Shown here: positions 51,651 through 60,861 of the stretch, in pieces
Layout: each line of letters opens with the position of its first letter
How positions within the stretch are numbered: position 1 is the first letter of the stretch
Assembly (NCBI GenBank): GCA_015277795.1
Contig: CP063848.1
Span: forward strand, 3,534,001-3,598,000
DNA from: Massilia sp. UMI-21
GTDB lineage: Bacteria; Pseudomonadota; Gammaproteobacteria; Burkholderiales; Burkholderiaceae_D
DNA: 64,000 nt
Direction: 5' to 3'
Translations under genes and position numbers: made by a program
Notes under the pieces: model-generated
Database searches by the model: none
What the model was told of the DNA's origin: nothing
What the model saw: the letters and a program-made list of their open reading frames with translations, nothing else

Positions 51651-52493
51651 CTAGAGCGCGATGACGAGATCGGGACGGAAGGCGTCCTGCTCGCCCTTGC
51701 TCAGGTAGCCGAGCGGATTGGCCACCACGCGGCAGGCCCAGGGCCGGCCGCCCTCCTCGCCGCGCACCACATAGTCGTTGGCGCAGTGCAGGTGGCCGTG
51801 GATCCAGACATCGGCCTGGGGAAACAGCGCATCCATCGCATTGCAGAAGCCGGCGGTGCCGGGCGTCAGGCCGTAGCGCGGGTCGGCGCTCTCCAGGCTG
51901 GGCGCGAAATGGGTCACCACCACGGTGCTGCCCTCGAAAGGGGTGGCCAGGGCGCCGCGCAGCCAGTCCTGGCAATCGAGCGACATGGCGCGCAGGCCCT
52001 CGGCCAGCACTTTTTCGCCGTTCTTCAGGGTGGTGTTCTTCGACAGGTAGTAATTCGCGGCGCGGAAGGCCTTTTCGCGCCGCTGCAGCTGCTTCGCGAG
52101 ATCCGGCTCCTGGCCCGCCAGCGCGTCGAAGTCGCTCCACAGGGTGGTGCCGACGAAGCGCACCGCGCCGATGACGAGGGTCTCGCGGTCCAGCCATTCG
52201 ATGCCCAGGCGCGCGCAGCTGGCGCGCAGGCGCAGGTAGGCCTCGTCGTAGTCGAGGCCGTCGAACTCGTGGTTGCCGGGGATGTACAGGACCCGCGCCC
52301 GCGGGGCGCCGGGGCGCAGCGGAGAAAACCGCGCCAGGCCGAAGTCGATGTCGCCATGGTCGATCAGGCGCGAGCCGGACTGGTAGGAGCCGATGTCGCC
52401 GGCCAGGACGACGACGTCGGTGTCGTCATGGATCCGGGGCAGGAAATGCGGGTAGCGTTCGAGGTGCAGGTCGGAGAAAAGCTGGATGCGCAT
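51651..52493 (-). CDS. Calcineurin-like metallophosphoesterase
   Basis: 280 residues. All five family metal motifs are seen: FSDLHLE (Asp8, His10), LAGDIGSY, YIPGNHEFD, VVTHFAPS and WIHGHLH. Soluble, no signal. Substrate could be a nucleotide, cyclic nucleotide or phosphoprotein and cannot be told. It lies upstream of the PhoD-like gene on the same strand with a 72-bp gap; two phosphoesterases in tandem suggest a common phosphorus or nucleotide-related role, but this is conjecture. Confidence 0.92.
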   Translation of the reverse strand: MRIQLFSDLHLERYPHFLPRIHDDTDVVVLAGDIGSYQSGSRLIDHGDIDFGLARFSPLRPGAPRARVLYIPGNHEFDGLDYDEAYLRLRASCARLGIEWLDRETLVIGAVRFVGTTLWSDFDALAGQEPDLAKQLQRREKAFRAANYYLSKNTTLKNGEKVLAEGLRAMSLDCQDWLRGALATPFEGSTVVVTHFAPSLESADPRYGLTPGTAGFCNAMDALFPQADVWIHGHLHCANDYVVRGEEGGRPWACRVVANPLGYLSKGEQDAFRPDLVIAL

Positions 52494-52544
52494 CGAGGCA
52501 GTATAGCGCGGTTTTCTTCGGCCCTCCGCCGCGGTCGAGCCGCG

Positions 52545-54377
52545 TCAGGCCTGCTTCTGCTTCGCGATCCAGCCGTCCACCAGTTCGCCCAGCACGTCCA
52601 GCGGCACCGAGCCGGCGCCCAGCACCAGGTCGTGGAAGCCCGGCAGCGAGAACTTGTCGCCCAGTTCCTGCTTCGCCTTGTCGCGCAGCTCGAGGATGCG
52701 CAGCATGCCGATCATGTAGGCGTTGGCCTGGCCCGGCCAGGCCACGTAGCGCTCGACCTCCTGCGCGCCGATGCCGTAGTCGATCGCCTGCTGGCGGGTC
52801 CAGCCCTTGGTGTGCAGGCCGGTATCGACCACCAGGCGGCGCGCGCGGAACAGCTCGGAGCCAAGGGCGCCCAGCAGGCCGGGCACGTCGCCTTCATACC
52901 AGCCCTGCTCGGCCGCCAGGCGCTCGGCATACAGGGCCCAGCCCTCGGAATGGGCGCTGCCGCCGCTGAAGATGCGCTGGCTGCGGTATTTCGGGATGCC
53001 GGTCAGTTCCTGCTGGATCGCCAGCTGGAAGTGGTGGCCGGGCACCGCCTCGTGGTACGAGAGGCTGCGCATGCGGATCATGTCGAAGCTCGGCCCGCGC
53101 AGCGGCACCCAGAAGATGCCCGGGCGGGTGCCGTCCGGCGCCGGCAGCGTGTAGTGGGCGGCGGCCGAGGGTTCGGTCAGCGGCGGTTCGCGGCGCACGT
53201 CGACCGGCGCGCGCGGCTTCAGGTTGAACAGCGCGGCGCTCCTGCGCTCGGCGTCCTTCACCATCTCGGCGTAGCTGGCCAGGATGGCCGGTCGCGGATC
53301 GCCCTCGCCTTTCGGCTGGAAGCGCGCGTCCAGCTGCTTCATGCGGGTTTCGATATTGCCTTCGGTCAGGCCGAGCGAACGAAGATGGCGGTCCATCTCG
53401 CCTTCGATGCGCGCCACTTCGCGCAGGCCGATCTCGTGGATCTGGTTCGGGGTGAGCTTGGTACTGGTGAAGTTCTCGACCGCGCGCGCATAGGCTTGCG
53501 CGCCGTTCGGCAGGCGCGAGATGCCGGCCACGTCGCCGGTGCGCGGATGGAGTTCGGCCATGAATTCCTGTACCCGCTGGTAGGACGGGCGGATGCGCGC
53601 CTCGACGATGCGGGCGGCGCGCGCCAGCGCGGCGCTGCGCGCTTCCGGCGTCAAGCCGTCCATGTTCGCGGTGCGCTGGGCCAGCGAGGTGACCAGCACG
53701 TTCTCGTCGGCCGCCGGCTTGAGGAAGGTCTCGACCTGGTACTGGGCGCGCTCGAGGATGAAGCGCGGCGGGATGAGTTGCTTGGCCGCCGCCGCGCGGG
53801 CGCGCACCAGCGCCTCGTCCATGCGGGCGCCGACCTGCTCCAGGCGCGCCAGGTAGCTGTCCACGTCTTGCGGGTTGCGCAGCGGATGGGTGGTGGTCAT
53901 GAAGTTGACCAGCCCGACCTGCACCCCGCTGAACTGCGAGAAGATGAAATTATGGTCATCGAAGGGTTCGTTGGCGACCGCGTTCTGCAAGGACCAGCGC
54001 ATGACGGCGCCCGATACGCGCTGGTTTTCGGCGAGCGGGCCGGCCATCCACTTGTCCAGGCGTGCCAGCCCGGTGCGGGCCAGCGCCTGCATCTTCTGGC
54101 GCTGCGCGCGCGTCAGGGGCGTCAGCTCGCGGTCCAGCCTGGCCTGCTCGGCGCCGCTGAAGTACTGGGTCGCGGTGGCCAGTTGCGGGTTCATGCGGAC
54201 CCAGTCTTCGGCGAACTGCTCGGCCCAGGTGTCGAACGCCTTGTTCGGCTTGGCGGCGACGGCATGCGCGGCCGGCGCCGCGACGGCCACGGTCGGCATG
54301 GCGGCGACGGCAATCGCCGCCGGAATGAACAATGCGCCGATGACGGCGCGCAGGCTGCGCTGGTGGAAGCTTGGCAT
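52545..54377 (-). CDS. Exported DUF885 protein (putative metallopeptidase-like)
   Basis: 610 residues. A signal peptide of about 33 residues (LRAVIGALFIPAAIAVAAMPTVAVAAPA). The DUF885 core has the HEAVPGHH motif (in RSLSYHEAVPGHHFQLAI, about residue 445) and GGSAHSEGWALYAERLAAEQGWY with a His and Glu suited to zinc binding, as in gluzincin-like carboxypeptidases. Length is typical. Periplasmic or cell-surface. Stands alone; divergent from the ThuA gene. Enzymatic activity is predicted from the motif only. Confidence 0.9.
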   Translation of the reverse strand: MPSFHQRSLRAVIGALFIPAAIAVAAMPTVAVAAPAAHAVAAKPNKAFDTWAEQFAEDWVRMNPQLATATQYFSGAEQARLDRELTPLTRAQRQKMQALARTGLARLDKWMAGPLAENQRVSGAVMRWSLQNAVANEPFDDHNFIFSQFSGVQVGLVNFMTTTHPLRNPQDVDSYLARLEQVGARMDEALVRARAAAAKQLIPPRFILERAQYQVETFLKPAADENVLVTSLAQRTANMDGLTPEARSAALARAARIVEARIRPSYQRVQEFMAELHPRTGDVAGISRLPNGAQAYARAVENFTSTKLTPNQIHEIGLREVARIEGEMDRHLRSLGLTEGNIETRMKQLDARFQPKGEGDPRPAILASYAEMVKDAERRSAALFNLKPRAPVDVRREPPLTEPSAAAHYTLPAPDGTRPGIFWVPLRGPSFDMIRMRSLSYHEAVPGHHFQLAIQQELTGIPKYRSQRIFSGGSAHSEGWALYAERLAAEQGWYEGDVPGLLGALGSELFRARRLVVDTGLHTKGWTRQQAIDYGIGAQEVERYVAWPGQANAYMIGMLRILELRDKAKQELGDKFSLPGFHDLVLGAGSVPLDVLGELVDGWIAKQKQA

Positions 54378-54562
54378 CTTGGTCTGGTGTCCTTGGTCGT
54401 TGTCGTAGTGACGAAGCCGGCGCCGGGCGCCGAGCTTGCCGGCGAGGAATCTAACATGGATGAGCGCAAACGAACAATGCGCGCACGCCTCAGCCGTCTA
54501 AGTACGCCATCTTTGCTAGACTGCAAGACACCGGCTGGTTGCGGCGCACAGCATTCCAGGGC

Positions 54563-54610
54563 ATGAAATATTCTTTCATCGAGGCGAACAAAATGAAATT
54601 TCCTTTCATC
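54563..54610. repeat. Pair of near-identical 18-mers with palindromic ATGAAA...TTTCAT arms
   Basis: ATGAAATATTCTTTCATC (54563-54580) and ATGAAATTTCCTTTCATC (54593-54610) differ at two positions and start exactly 30 bp apart. Each has inverted arms ATGAAA/TTTCAT around a 5-bp centre. The second copy includes the start codon of the ThuA gene. Either a tandem operator or an ancient start-region duplication. Confidence 0.6.
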
Positions 54611-55372
54611 CTGCGACCCCTGTTGCTGGCCTCGGTGTTTGCCGTCCTGCCGGCCCATGCCCAGCAGTTCAAGGTCTTGCTGTTCACCAAGACCGCAGGC
54701 TGGCACCACGATGCGGTGCATGCGGGCGTCGGCGCCGTGCAGGAACTGGGCAAGCTGCACGATTTCGAGGTCTTCTGGACCGCCGATGCGAAGCGCGTGA
54801 TGAACGATGCCGAGCTGGCCAAGTACCAGGCCGTGGTGTTCCTGCTGACCACCGGCGACATCCTCGACGACGCCCAGCAGGCCGCCTTCGAGCGCTACAT
54901 CCGCAAGGGCGGCGGCTTCGTGGGCGTGCACAGCGCGGCGGACACCGAGTACGGCTGGCCGTGGTACACCCGGATGGTCGGACACATGTTCCGCGTGCAC
55001 CCGGCGGTGCAGACCGCGGTGCTGCAGGTGCGCGAACGCAATTTTCCGGGCATGGAGCGCTTCGCGCCGCGCAGCCTGTTCACCGACGAGTGGTACGAGT
55101 TCGGCCCCGCCACGTCCAGCACGCTGCGCTACCTGCTCACGGTCGACGAGTCGAGCTACCGGCCGGAGACGACCTGGCCCGACCGCAAGGGCACGGGCAT
55201 GGGCATGGGCAGCTTCCACCCGATCAGCTGGTACCAGCCCTACGAGGGCGGGCGCGCCTTCTACACCGCGCTGGGCCACATCGCGGCCACGTACCGCGAC
55301 CCGGTCTTCCTGCACCACCTGTATGGCGGCATCTATTGGGCGGCGACGGGACGGGGCTTCCGGGCCGACTGA
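54593..55372 (+). CDS. Exported ThuA-domain protein
   Basis: 259 residues from ATG 54593, with GAGG nine bases upstream. A signal peptide (KFPFILRPLLLASVFAVLPAHAQ) is followed by a class I glutamine amidotransferase-like ThuA fold: FKVLLFTKTAGWHHDAVHAGV, VVFLLTTGDILDDAQQAAFERYI, GGGFVGVHSAADTEYGWPWYTRMVGHMF and ALGHIAATYRDPVFLHHLYGGIYWA. ThuA proteins are linked to trehalose or other sugar use and some have lyase/hydrolase activity; substrate here is unknown. Upstream in-frame ATGs at 54539 and 54563 would lengthen the N-terminus beyond a clean signal peptide. Confidence 0.9.
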   Translation: MKFPFILRPLLLASVFAVLPAHAQQFKVLLFTKTAGWHHDAVHAGVGAVQELGKLHDFEVFWTADAKRVMNDAELAKYQAVVFLLTTGDILDDAQQAAFERYIRKGGGFVGVHSAADTEYGWPWYTRMVGHMFRVHPAVQTAVLQVRERNFPGMERFAPRSLFTDEWYEFGPATSSTLRYLLTVDESSYRPETTWPDRKGTGMGMGSFHPISWYQPYEGGRAFYTALGHIAATYRDPVFLHHLYGGIYWAATGRGFRAD

Positions 55373-55445
55373 GGCGACGCAAGTAGCCCGGCAACCGGGC
55401 AAAGCGCGCTAGGCCACCGCTGCGCGGGTGCTCACGGCGCCCGGC

Positions 55446-55970
55446 TCACTGCACGTCCGCGTGGATCAGCAGGCGCGCCTGCCTGGCAGGGCTCCAGCTG
55501 CCGGCCAGGCGCCAGGCCTCGGTCCCGGCCCCGCCTTCGACGACCACCTGCCAGTGCGTCGGCTCCAGCGCCGGCGCGGCTGCCGCGAAACGTCCCTGCC
55601 CGTCCGGCAGTGCTTCCAGCACGCGGTCGCGCCCAGGCTGGGTCGGGTGCGCCAGGCGGATGTGGAACGGCGCCCGCACCGGCGCGCCATGGCTGCGCAG
55701 GCTTCCCGTGATCCGGCCCGCGGCGGCATCGTAGCCGGCATCGAAGCTCAGGCCGAGCCGGGTCGCCACGCGGTCGCGGCGCAGTTCCTGGTTGATGGCC
55801 TTGCCCTGCTTGTAGTAGTCGCCGACCACCATCGCATCCGGGCGGCTGGTCGCCAGCCACATCATGACGACGCCGCCGACCAGCACCAGCACCGGGCCGA
55901 TCATCAGGAACCAGGGCCAGCGGTGCCGGTACCAGGGCGTGGCCGGTCCCAGGCGCAGATTGGCTTGCAT
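55446..55970 (-). CDS. ccoH: FixH/CcoH-family cbb3 oxidase assembly protein
   Basis: 174 residues from ATG 55970, preceded by AAGGAG; an earlier ATG at 55988 overlaps the ccoG stop and is an alternative. One N-terminal membrane helix (WPWFLMIGPVLVLVGGVVMMWLA) follows the typical PWYRHRWPW segment; DAMVVGDYYKQGKAINQ comes next, then a periplasmic beta domain. FixH assists maturation of cytochrome cbb3, working with the copper ATPase CcoI. Last gene of the cco operon. Confidence 0.92.
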   Translation of the reverse strand: MQANLRLGPATPWYRHRWPWFLMIGPVLVLVGGVVMMWLATSRPDAMVVGDYYKQGKAINQELRRDRVATRLGLSFDAGYDAAAGRITGSLRSHGAPVRAPFHIRLAHPTQPGRDRVLEALPDGQGRFAAAAPALEPTHWQVVVEGGAGTEAWRLAGSWSPARQARLLIHADVQ

Positions 55971-55984
55971 GTCGTTCTCCTTCT

Positions 55985-57376
55985 TCATTTCGGAATGATG
56001 AATGCGGCTTCTTCGGTCACCCGCAATGCGGCGCTCTGGTCGGACGCCAGGGTGAAGGCGATCCGGTTCGAGCCCGGCTTGCCCTCGCCCCCTGGAATGC
56101 GCACCCGCACCGGCACCGCGCGCGTGGTCGCGGCGTCGATGTCGATGAGGTCCCCGTCCACCACCTGCGCCGAGGCGATCCCCTCCACCGTGATGCGCAG
56201 GCGCTGCGGCTGTTCGAGCGTGTTCATCACCTGCAGCCGGTAGACGTTCTCGATCATGCCGTCGTCCACTTCGCGCCCCATCGAGCCGCGGTCGCGGATC
56301 ACGTCCAGCTTGAGCGGATTGCGCAGCGCGAGCGAGCTCGCCATGGCGGCGCCCAGGATCGCCAGCACGGCGCTATAGATCAGCACGCGCGGACGCAGCA
56401 GTCGCCGGCGCACCTGCGCCAGGCTCAAGCCCGCGGCCAGCGCGTTCTCGGTCGCGTAGCGGATCAGGCCGCGCGGACGGTTCACCTTGTCCATCACGCC
56501 GTTGCAGGCATCCACGCAGGCGGCGCAGCCGATGCACTCGTATTGCAGGCCCTTGCGGATGTCGATCCCGGTCGGGCAGACCTGCACGCACATGCTGCAG
56601 TCGATGCAGTCGCCGCTGCCGGGCGCACCCTGGCGCGCGCTGCGTGGTTCGCCGCGCGCCGCGTCGTAGGTGACGATCAGGGTGTCCTTGTCGAACATCG
56701 CGCTCTGGAAGCGCGCATACGGGCACATGTACTTGCAGACCTGCTCGCGCATCCAGCCGGCATTGCCGTAGGTGGCGAAGCCATAGAACAGCACCCAGAA
56801 CGTCTCCCACGGCCCCAGGCCGAAGGAGGCGATGTCGAAACTCAGTTCGCGCACCGGCGTGAAATAGCCCACGAAGGTGAAGCCGGTCCACAGCGCCACC
56901 AGCCCCCAGGCGGCATGCTTGCCGCCCTTGCGCGCGATCTTCCCGAGCGTCCAGGGCTGGCGGTCGAGGCGGATCCTGGCGCTGCGTGCGCCCTCGAACC
57001 TGCGCTCGATCCAGAGGAAGATCTCGGTATAGACGGTCTGCGGGCAGGCGAAGCCGCACCATACCCGGCCCGCCACCGCCGTCACCAAAAACAGCCCGTA
57101 GGCGCAGATGATCAGCAGCGCGGCCAGGTAGATGAAATCCTGCGGCCACAGCACCAGGCCGAACAGGTAGAACTTGCGGCTGGCCAGGTCGAACAGCACC
57201 GCCTGGCGGCCGTGCATCTGGATCCAGGGCAGGCCGTAGAACAGCAGCTGCGTGAGCCAGACGCAGGCCCAGCGCAGCGAGGCGTAGCGGCCCTTGATCT
57301 CGCGCGGGTAGATGTCTTCGCGCGCCGCGTACATGCGGATGACCGCTTCGCGCGGCGCCTGGTCGGGGGCATTCAT
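55985..57376 (-). CDS. ccoG: CcoG/RdxA: polyferredoxin of cbb3 oxidase maturation
   Basis: 463 residues. Membrane helices alternate with ferredoxin motifs: CGFACPQTVYTEIFLWIE, CKYMCPYARFQSAMFDKDTL, then CIDCSMCVQVCPTGIDIRKGLQYECIGCAACVDACN with two 4Fe-4S sites, and a C-terminal periplasmic Ig-like domain. CcoG is reported to act as a copper reductase for cbb3 assembly. The start overlaps the ccoP stop (ATGA) and the stop overlaps an in-frame ATG of ccoH, so the operon is tightly coupled. Confidence 0.96.
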   Translation of the reverse strand: MNAPDQAPREAVIRMYAAREDIYPREIKGRYASLRWACVWLTQLLFYGLPWIQMHGRQAVLFDLASRKFYLFGLVLWPQDFIYLAALLIICAYGLFLVTAVAGRVWCGFACPQTVYTEIFLWIERRFEGARSARIRLDRQPWTLGKIARKGGKHAAWGLVALWTGFTFVGYFTPVRELSFDIASFGLGPWETFWVLFYGFATYGNAGWMREQVCKYMCPYARFQSAMFDKDTLIVTYDAARGEPRSARQGAPGSGDCIDCSMCVQVCPTGIDIRKGLQYECIGCAACVDACNGVMDKVNRPRGLIRYATENALAAGLSLAQVRRRLLRPRVLIYSAVLAILGAAMASSLALRNPLKLDVIRDRGSMGREVDDGMIENVYRLQVMNTLEQPQRLRITVEGIASAQVVDGDLIDIDAATTRAVPVRVRIPGGEGKPGSNRIAFTLASDQSAALRVTEEAAFIIPK

Positions 57377-58320
57377 TTTGCTTGCGCCGTGACGATGGGT
57401 TGCTGGGCGGGCGCGTTCGACAGGCTCCAGACATAGGCCGCCAGCACGTGCACCTTTTCTTCGCCGAGGAACTCGCCGAAGGCCGGCATGGTGTTGGTGC
57501 GGCCCTTGCGGATGGTTTCCATCACGGTTTCCGCGCTGCCGCCGTACAGCCAGGTCTTGTCGGCCAGGTTGGGCGCGCCCAGGGCCGGGTTGCCCTTGCC
57601 CTCGGCGCCGTGGCAGGCCGCGCAGGCGGCGAACTTGGGCTTGCCGAAGGAGACCTTGATCGGGTCGGCCGTCAGGCCCGACAGGCTGCGCACGTAATGC
57701 GCCACGCTCTCGATGTCCTTGTCGGTGCCGAGCGCCGCGCCCATCGGCGGCATGTTGCCGACCCGCCCGTGCAGGATGGTCTGCTTGATCGCGGCCGGCT
57801 CGCCGCCGTGCAGCCAGTCGCGATCCTGCAGGTTCGGGAAGCCCTTGCTGCCGCGCGCATCCGAACCGTGGCACTGGGCGCAATAGTTCAGGAACAGGCG
57901 CTCGCCGATGGCGTGGGCCTGCGGGTCGGCAGCCACCACCTTCAGGTCCTGGCCGGCGTATTTTGCGAACACCGGACCGAAGTCGAGCCGGGCCTGCTTC
58001 AGCTCGGCCTGGTACTCGCCGGTGGAATGCCATCCCAGCCTGCCGGCGTAGCTGCCCAGGCCCGGATACAGGGCCAGGTAGCCGAAGCCGAACACGATGG
58101 TGAGCCAGAACAGCACGATCCACCAGCGCGGCATCGGGGTATTCAACTCGGTCAGGTCCTCGTCCCAGACGTGCCCGGTGGTCTGCTCGGGCGTGCCGTC
58201 GGCGCGCAGCTTGACGCGGTAGCTCGACTGCGACCACAGCAGGATGCCGCAGCCCAGGATCGACAGCACCGTGATGACGGCCACGTACCAGTGCCAGAAC
58301 TCGTTGAAGAAATCAGCCAC
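57373..58320 (-). CDS. ccoP: cbb3 oxidase diheme cytochrome c subunit
   Basis: 315 residues. An N-terminal membrane helix pair (HWYVAVITVLSILGCGILLW, PRWWIVLFWLTIVFGFGYLAL) is followed by two cytochrome c domains with heme sites CAQCH (Cys147, Cys150, His151) and CAACH (Cys233, Cys236, His237), and distal Met in NMPPMG and TMPAFG. It accepts electrons from soluble or membrane cytochromes c and passes them to CcoN via CcoO. The start lies inside the end of ccoQ (8-base overlap). Confidence 0.97.
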   Translation of the reverse strand: MADFFNEFWHWYVAVITVLSILGCGILLWSQSSYRVKLRADGTPEQTTGHVWDEDLTELNTPMPRWWIVLFWLTIVFGFGYLALYPGLGSYAGRLGWHSTGEYQAELKQARLDFGPVFAKYAGQDLKVVAADPQAHAIGERLFLNYCAQCHGSDARGSKGFPNLQDRDWLHGGEPAAIKQTILHGRVGNMPPMGAALGTDKDIESVAHYVRSLSGLTADPIKVSFGKPKFAACAACHGAEGKGNPALGAPNLADKTWLYGGSAETVMETIRKGRTNTMPAFGEFLGEEKVHVLAAYVWSLSNAPAQQPIVTAQAK

Positions 58321-58492
58321 GGTCGCTCTCCCCTGCCGCGTCGTTCTCGTCTGCGAACGGCAGACGCGCCGCGGCGTCGAAATCGCTGCCCTTGCGCAGC
58401 ACGTAAGTCCAGCCGACGATGCCCAGGAAGGTCGTGAAGCTGATGACGGTCATGACGCTGCTCGCGTCGTCAAAGATCTGTTGGAGTGCCAT
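58313..58492 (-). CDS. ccoQ: cbb3 oxidase small subunit CcoQ/FixQ
   Basis: 59 residues from ATG 58492, two bases after the ccoO stop. One transmembrane helix (VMTVISFTTFLGIVGWTYVL) is followed by the conserved Arg-Lys and an acidic C-terminal tail (FDAAARLPFADEND). CcoQ stabilises the assembled oxidase. Short and easily missed; the order ccoN-O-Q-P and overlap with ccoP support it. Confidence 0.92.
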   Translation of the reverse strand: MALQQIFDDASSVMTVISFTTFLGIVGWTYVLRKGSDFDAAARLPFADENDAAGESDRG

Positions 58493-58494
58493 TC

Positions 58495-59109
58495 TTAGTT
58501 CCTCGTCTTGATCTGGGTGCCCAGGCCCTGCAGGTAGGCGATCAGCGCGTCCTGCTCGCTCCTGCCGGCCACCTCGCTCGGTGCGGCCGCGATCTCGGCC
58601 TCGCTGTACGGCACGCCGATGCGGCGCATGGCGCGCATCTTGGGGATGATGTCTTCCGGGTTCAGCTTGGCCTTGGCCAGCCACGGATAACCCGGCATGT
58701 TCGATTCCGGCACCACGTCGCGCGGATTGTCGAGGTGGGTGCGGTGCCATTCGTCGCTGTAGCGCCCGCCCACGCGGGCCAGGTCCGGCCCGGTGCGCTT
58801 CGAGCCCCACTGGAACGGGTGGTCGTAGACGAATTCGCCCGCCACCGAGTAGTGGCCGTAGCGCTCGGTCTCGGCGCGGAACGGCCGGATCATCTGCGAG
58901 TGGCAGTTGTAGCAGCCTTCGCGGATGTAGACGTCTCGGCCGGCCAGGCGCAGCGGCGAATAGGGCTTCAGGCCCGCCACCGGTTCGGTGGTCGACTTCT
59001 GGAAGAACAGCGGCACGATCTCGACCAGGCCGCCGAAGGAAATCACGAGCAGCACCAGGCCAATCAGCAGCCAGGGGTTCTTCTCGATCCATTCATGCGT
59101 GAATTTCAT
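58495..59109 (-). CDS. ccoO: cbb3 oxidase monoheme cytochrome c subunit
   Basis: 204 residues, the family length. N-terminal membrane anchor ([26 protein letters not shown]), heme site CYNCH (Cys66, Cys69, His70) in [15 protein letters not shown], then [27 protein letters not shown] and the distal Met in SNMPGYPWL. Passes electrons from CcoP to CcoN. It begins 16 bp after the ccoN stop and ends 2 bp before ccoQ. Confidence 0.97.
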   Translation of the reverse strand: MKFTHEWIEKNPWLLIGLVLLVISFGGLVEIVPLFFQKSTTEPVAGLKPYSPLRLAGRDVYIREGCYNCHSQMIRPFRAETERYGHYSVAGEFVYDHPFQWGSKRTGPDLARVGGRYSDEWHRTHLDNPRDVVPESNMPGYPWLAKAKLNPEDIIPKMRAMRRIGVPYSEAEIAAAPSEVAGRSEQDALIAYLQGLGTQIKTRN

Positions 59110-59125
59110 ATTGTGCTCCGGAGGT

Positions 59126-60586
59126 TCAGGCGTGCGCAGCTTCTGGCTGGGCGTGGTTCAGGTGCGGCCTGGCCGGGCCGGTCGGGATGGTCGCGTCCAC
59201 GCTGCGGGTACCGCTCAGCGTCTTCCAGGTATTGAAGGCCATCAGCAGCATGCCCGACAGGTACAGGAAGCCGCCGGTGAAGCGGATCACGTAGTAGGGA
59301 TAGGTGGCCTTGACGCTTTCGGCGAAGGTGTAGGTCAGGGTGCCGTCCGGGTTCACCGCGCGCCACATCAGGCCCTGCATCACGCCGGCGATCCACATCG
59401 AGGCGATGTACAGGACGATGCCGATGGTGGCGACCCAAAAGTGGGTCTCGACCAGTTGCATGCTCCACATCTGCTTTTTACCGGCCAGGCGCGGGATCAG
59501 GTAGTAGATCGAGCCCATGGTGATGAAGCCGACCCAGCCCAGGGCGCCGGCGTGCACGTGGGCGACGGTCCAGTCGGTGTAGTGCGACAGCGAGTTGATG
59601 GTCTTGATCGACATCATCGGGCCCTCGAAGGTGGCCATGCCGTAGAACGACAGCGAGACGATCAGGAACTTCAGGATCGGGTCCGAGCGCAGCTTGTGCC
59701 AGGCGCCCGACAGGGTCATGATGCCGTTGATCATGCCGCCCCACGACGGCGCCAGCAGGATCAGCGAGAACACCATGCCGATCGACTGGGTCCAGTCGGG
59801 CAGCGCGGTGTAGTGCAGGTGGTGCGGGCCGGCCCACATGTAGGTGAAGATCAGGGCCCAGAAGTGCACGATCGACAGGCGATACGAATACACCGGGCGC
59901 TCGGCCTGTTTCGGGATGAAGTAATAGACCATGCCGAGGTAGCCGGCGGTCAGGATGAAGCCCACCGCGTTATGGCCGTACCACCACTGGATCATCGCGT
60001 CCTGCACGCCGGCGTACACGGAATACGACTTCATCGCGGACACCGGCACCACCGCGCCGTTGACCACGTGCAGGACCGCGACCGCCAGGATGTAGGCACC
60101 GAAGAACCAGTTGGCCACGTAGATGTGCTTGACGCGGCGCTTGACCAGGGTACCGAAGAACACCACCGCATAGGCCACCCAGACGACCGTGATCAGGAGC
60201 GCGATCGGCCATTCCAGCTCGGCGTATTCCTTGCCGCGGGTGAAGCCCATCGGCAGCGAGATCGCGGCCGAGACCAGCACCGCCTGCCAGCCCCAGAAGG
60301 TGAAGCTGGCCAACCTGTCGGAGAACAGGCGCACCTGGCAGGTGCGCTGCACCACGTAGTACGAGGTGGCGAACAGGCCGCAGATGCCGAAGGCGAAAAT
60401 GACCGCGTTGGTGTGCAGCGGGCGCAGTCGGCCGTAGCTCAGCCAGGGGATGTCGAAATTGAGCGCGGGCCAGGCCAGCTGCGCCGCGATGAAGACGCCG
60501 GCAGCCATGCCGATCACGCCCCAGACGACGGTCGCGATGGCAAACTGGCGCACGATCTTGTAGTTATAGTTTAGACTGGTGTCCAA
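59126..60586 (-). CDS. ccoN: cbb3 oxidase catalytic subunit I
   Basis: 486 residues. Heme-copper oxidase of the C family: His ligands in [15 protein letters not shown] and [55 protein letters not shown] with the copper/heme His residues, and [15 protein letters not shown]. It pumps protons and reduces O2 with high affinity. I choose the TTG at 60586 (reading [14 protein letters not shown] next), since AGGAGAG lies six bases upstream and family members begin [10 protein letters not shown]; ATGs further upstream run through the FNR box region. A perfect FNR box sits about 75 bp upstream. Confidence 0.95.
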   Translation of the reverse strand: MDTSLNYNYKIVRQFAIATVVWGVIGMAAGVFIAAQLAWPALNFDIPWLSYGRLRPLHTNAVIFAFGICGLFATSYYVVQRTCQVRLFSDRLASFTFWGWQAVLVSAAISLPMGFTRGKEYAELEWPIALLITVVWVAYAVVFFGTLVKRRVKHIYVANWFFGAYILAVAVLHVVNGAVVPVSAMKSYSVYAGVQDAMIQWWYGHNAVGFILTAGYLGMVYYFIPKQAERPVYSYRLSIVHFWALIFTYMWAGPHHLHYTALPDWTQSIGMVFSLILLAPSWGGMINGIMTLSGAWHKLRSDPILKFLIVSLSFYGMATFEGPMMSIKTINSLSHYTDWTVAHVHAGALGWVGFITMGSIYYLIPRLAGKKQMWSMQLVETHFWVATIGIVLYIASMWIAGVMQGLMWRAVNPDGTLTYTFAESVKATYPYYVIRFTGGFLYLSGMLLMAFNTWKTLSGTRSVDATIPTGPARPHLNHAQPEAAHA

Positions 60587-60861
60587 GATGCTCTCCTGAA
60601 AATACCTTGATGAATGACAATCAGGAGTGTCGTTTTTTGCGTTGCAAAAATCCTTGATGTGAATCAAATTGTTCAGCATCGGACGAGCTACGTGAACGAT
60701 GTGTTGTGGCCGCGTGCGCAGCTGGTCGTTCCGGGAAATCAACGATGCGACTGTGAGACGAAACAAGGTTCACGACAGACGGCCCGCCTCACTCGGAAGG
60801 GCTTTTCCTTCATCGCCCCCAGCCCAGGCGGCTTGGGCGGCACCTCACCAGGAAAAACGCT
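60587..60861. other. Divergent control region of ccoN and the DksA-like gene
   Basis: No gene. It contains the FNR box at 60654-60667 and a looser half-site pair TTGAT-N7-AATCA at 60607-60623 close to the ccoN start. The right half (60700-60860) shows no distinct promoter for the DksA-like gene. Confidence 0.5.
60654..60667 (-). promoter_or_regulatory. Perfect FNR box upstream of ccoN
   Basis: TTGATGTGAATCAA matches TTGAT-N4-ATCAA at all ten specified positions. Its centre is about 75 bp from the TTG start of ccoN. If Fnr acts from -41.5, transcription would begin near 60619, giving a leader of about 33 nt. The Fnr protein with matching recognition residues is encoded at 48763. Confidence 0.85.
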
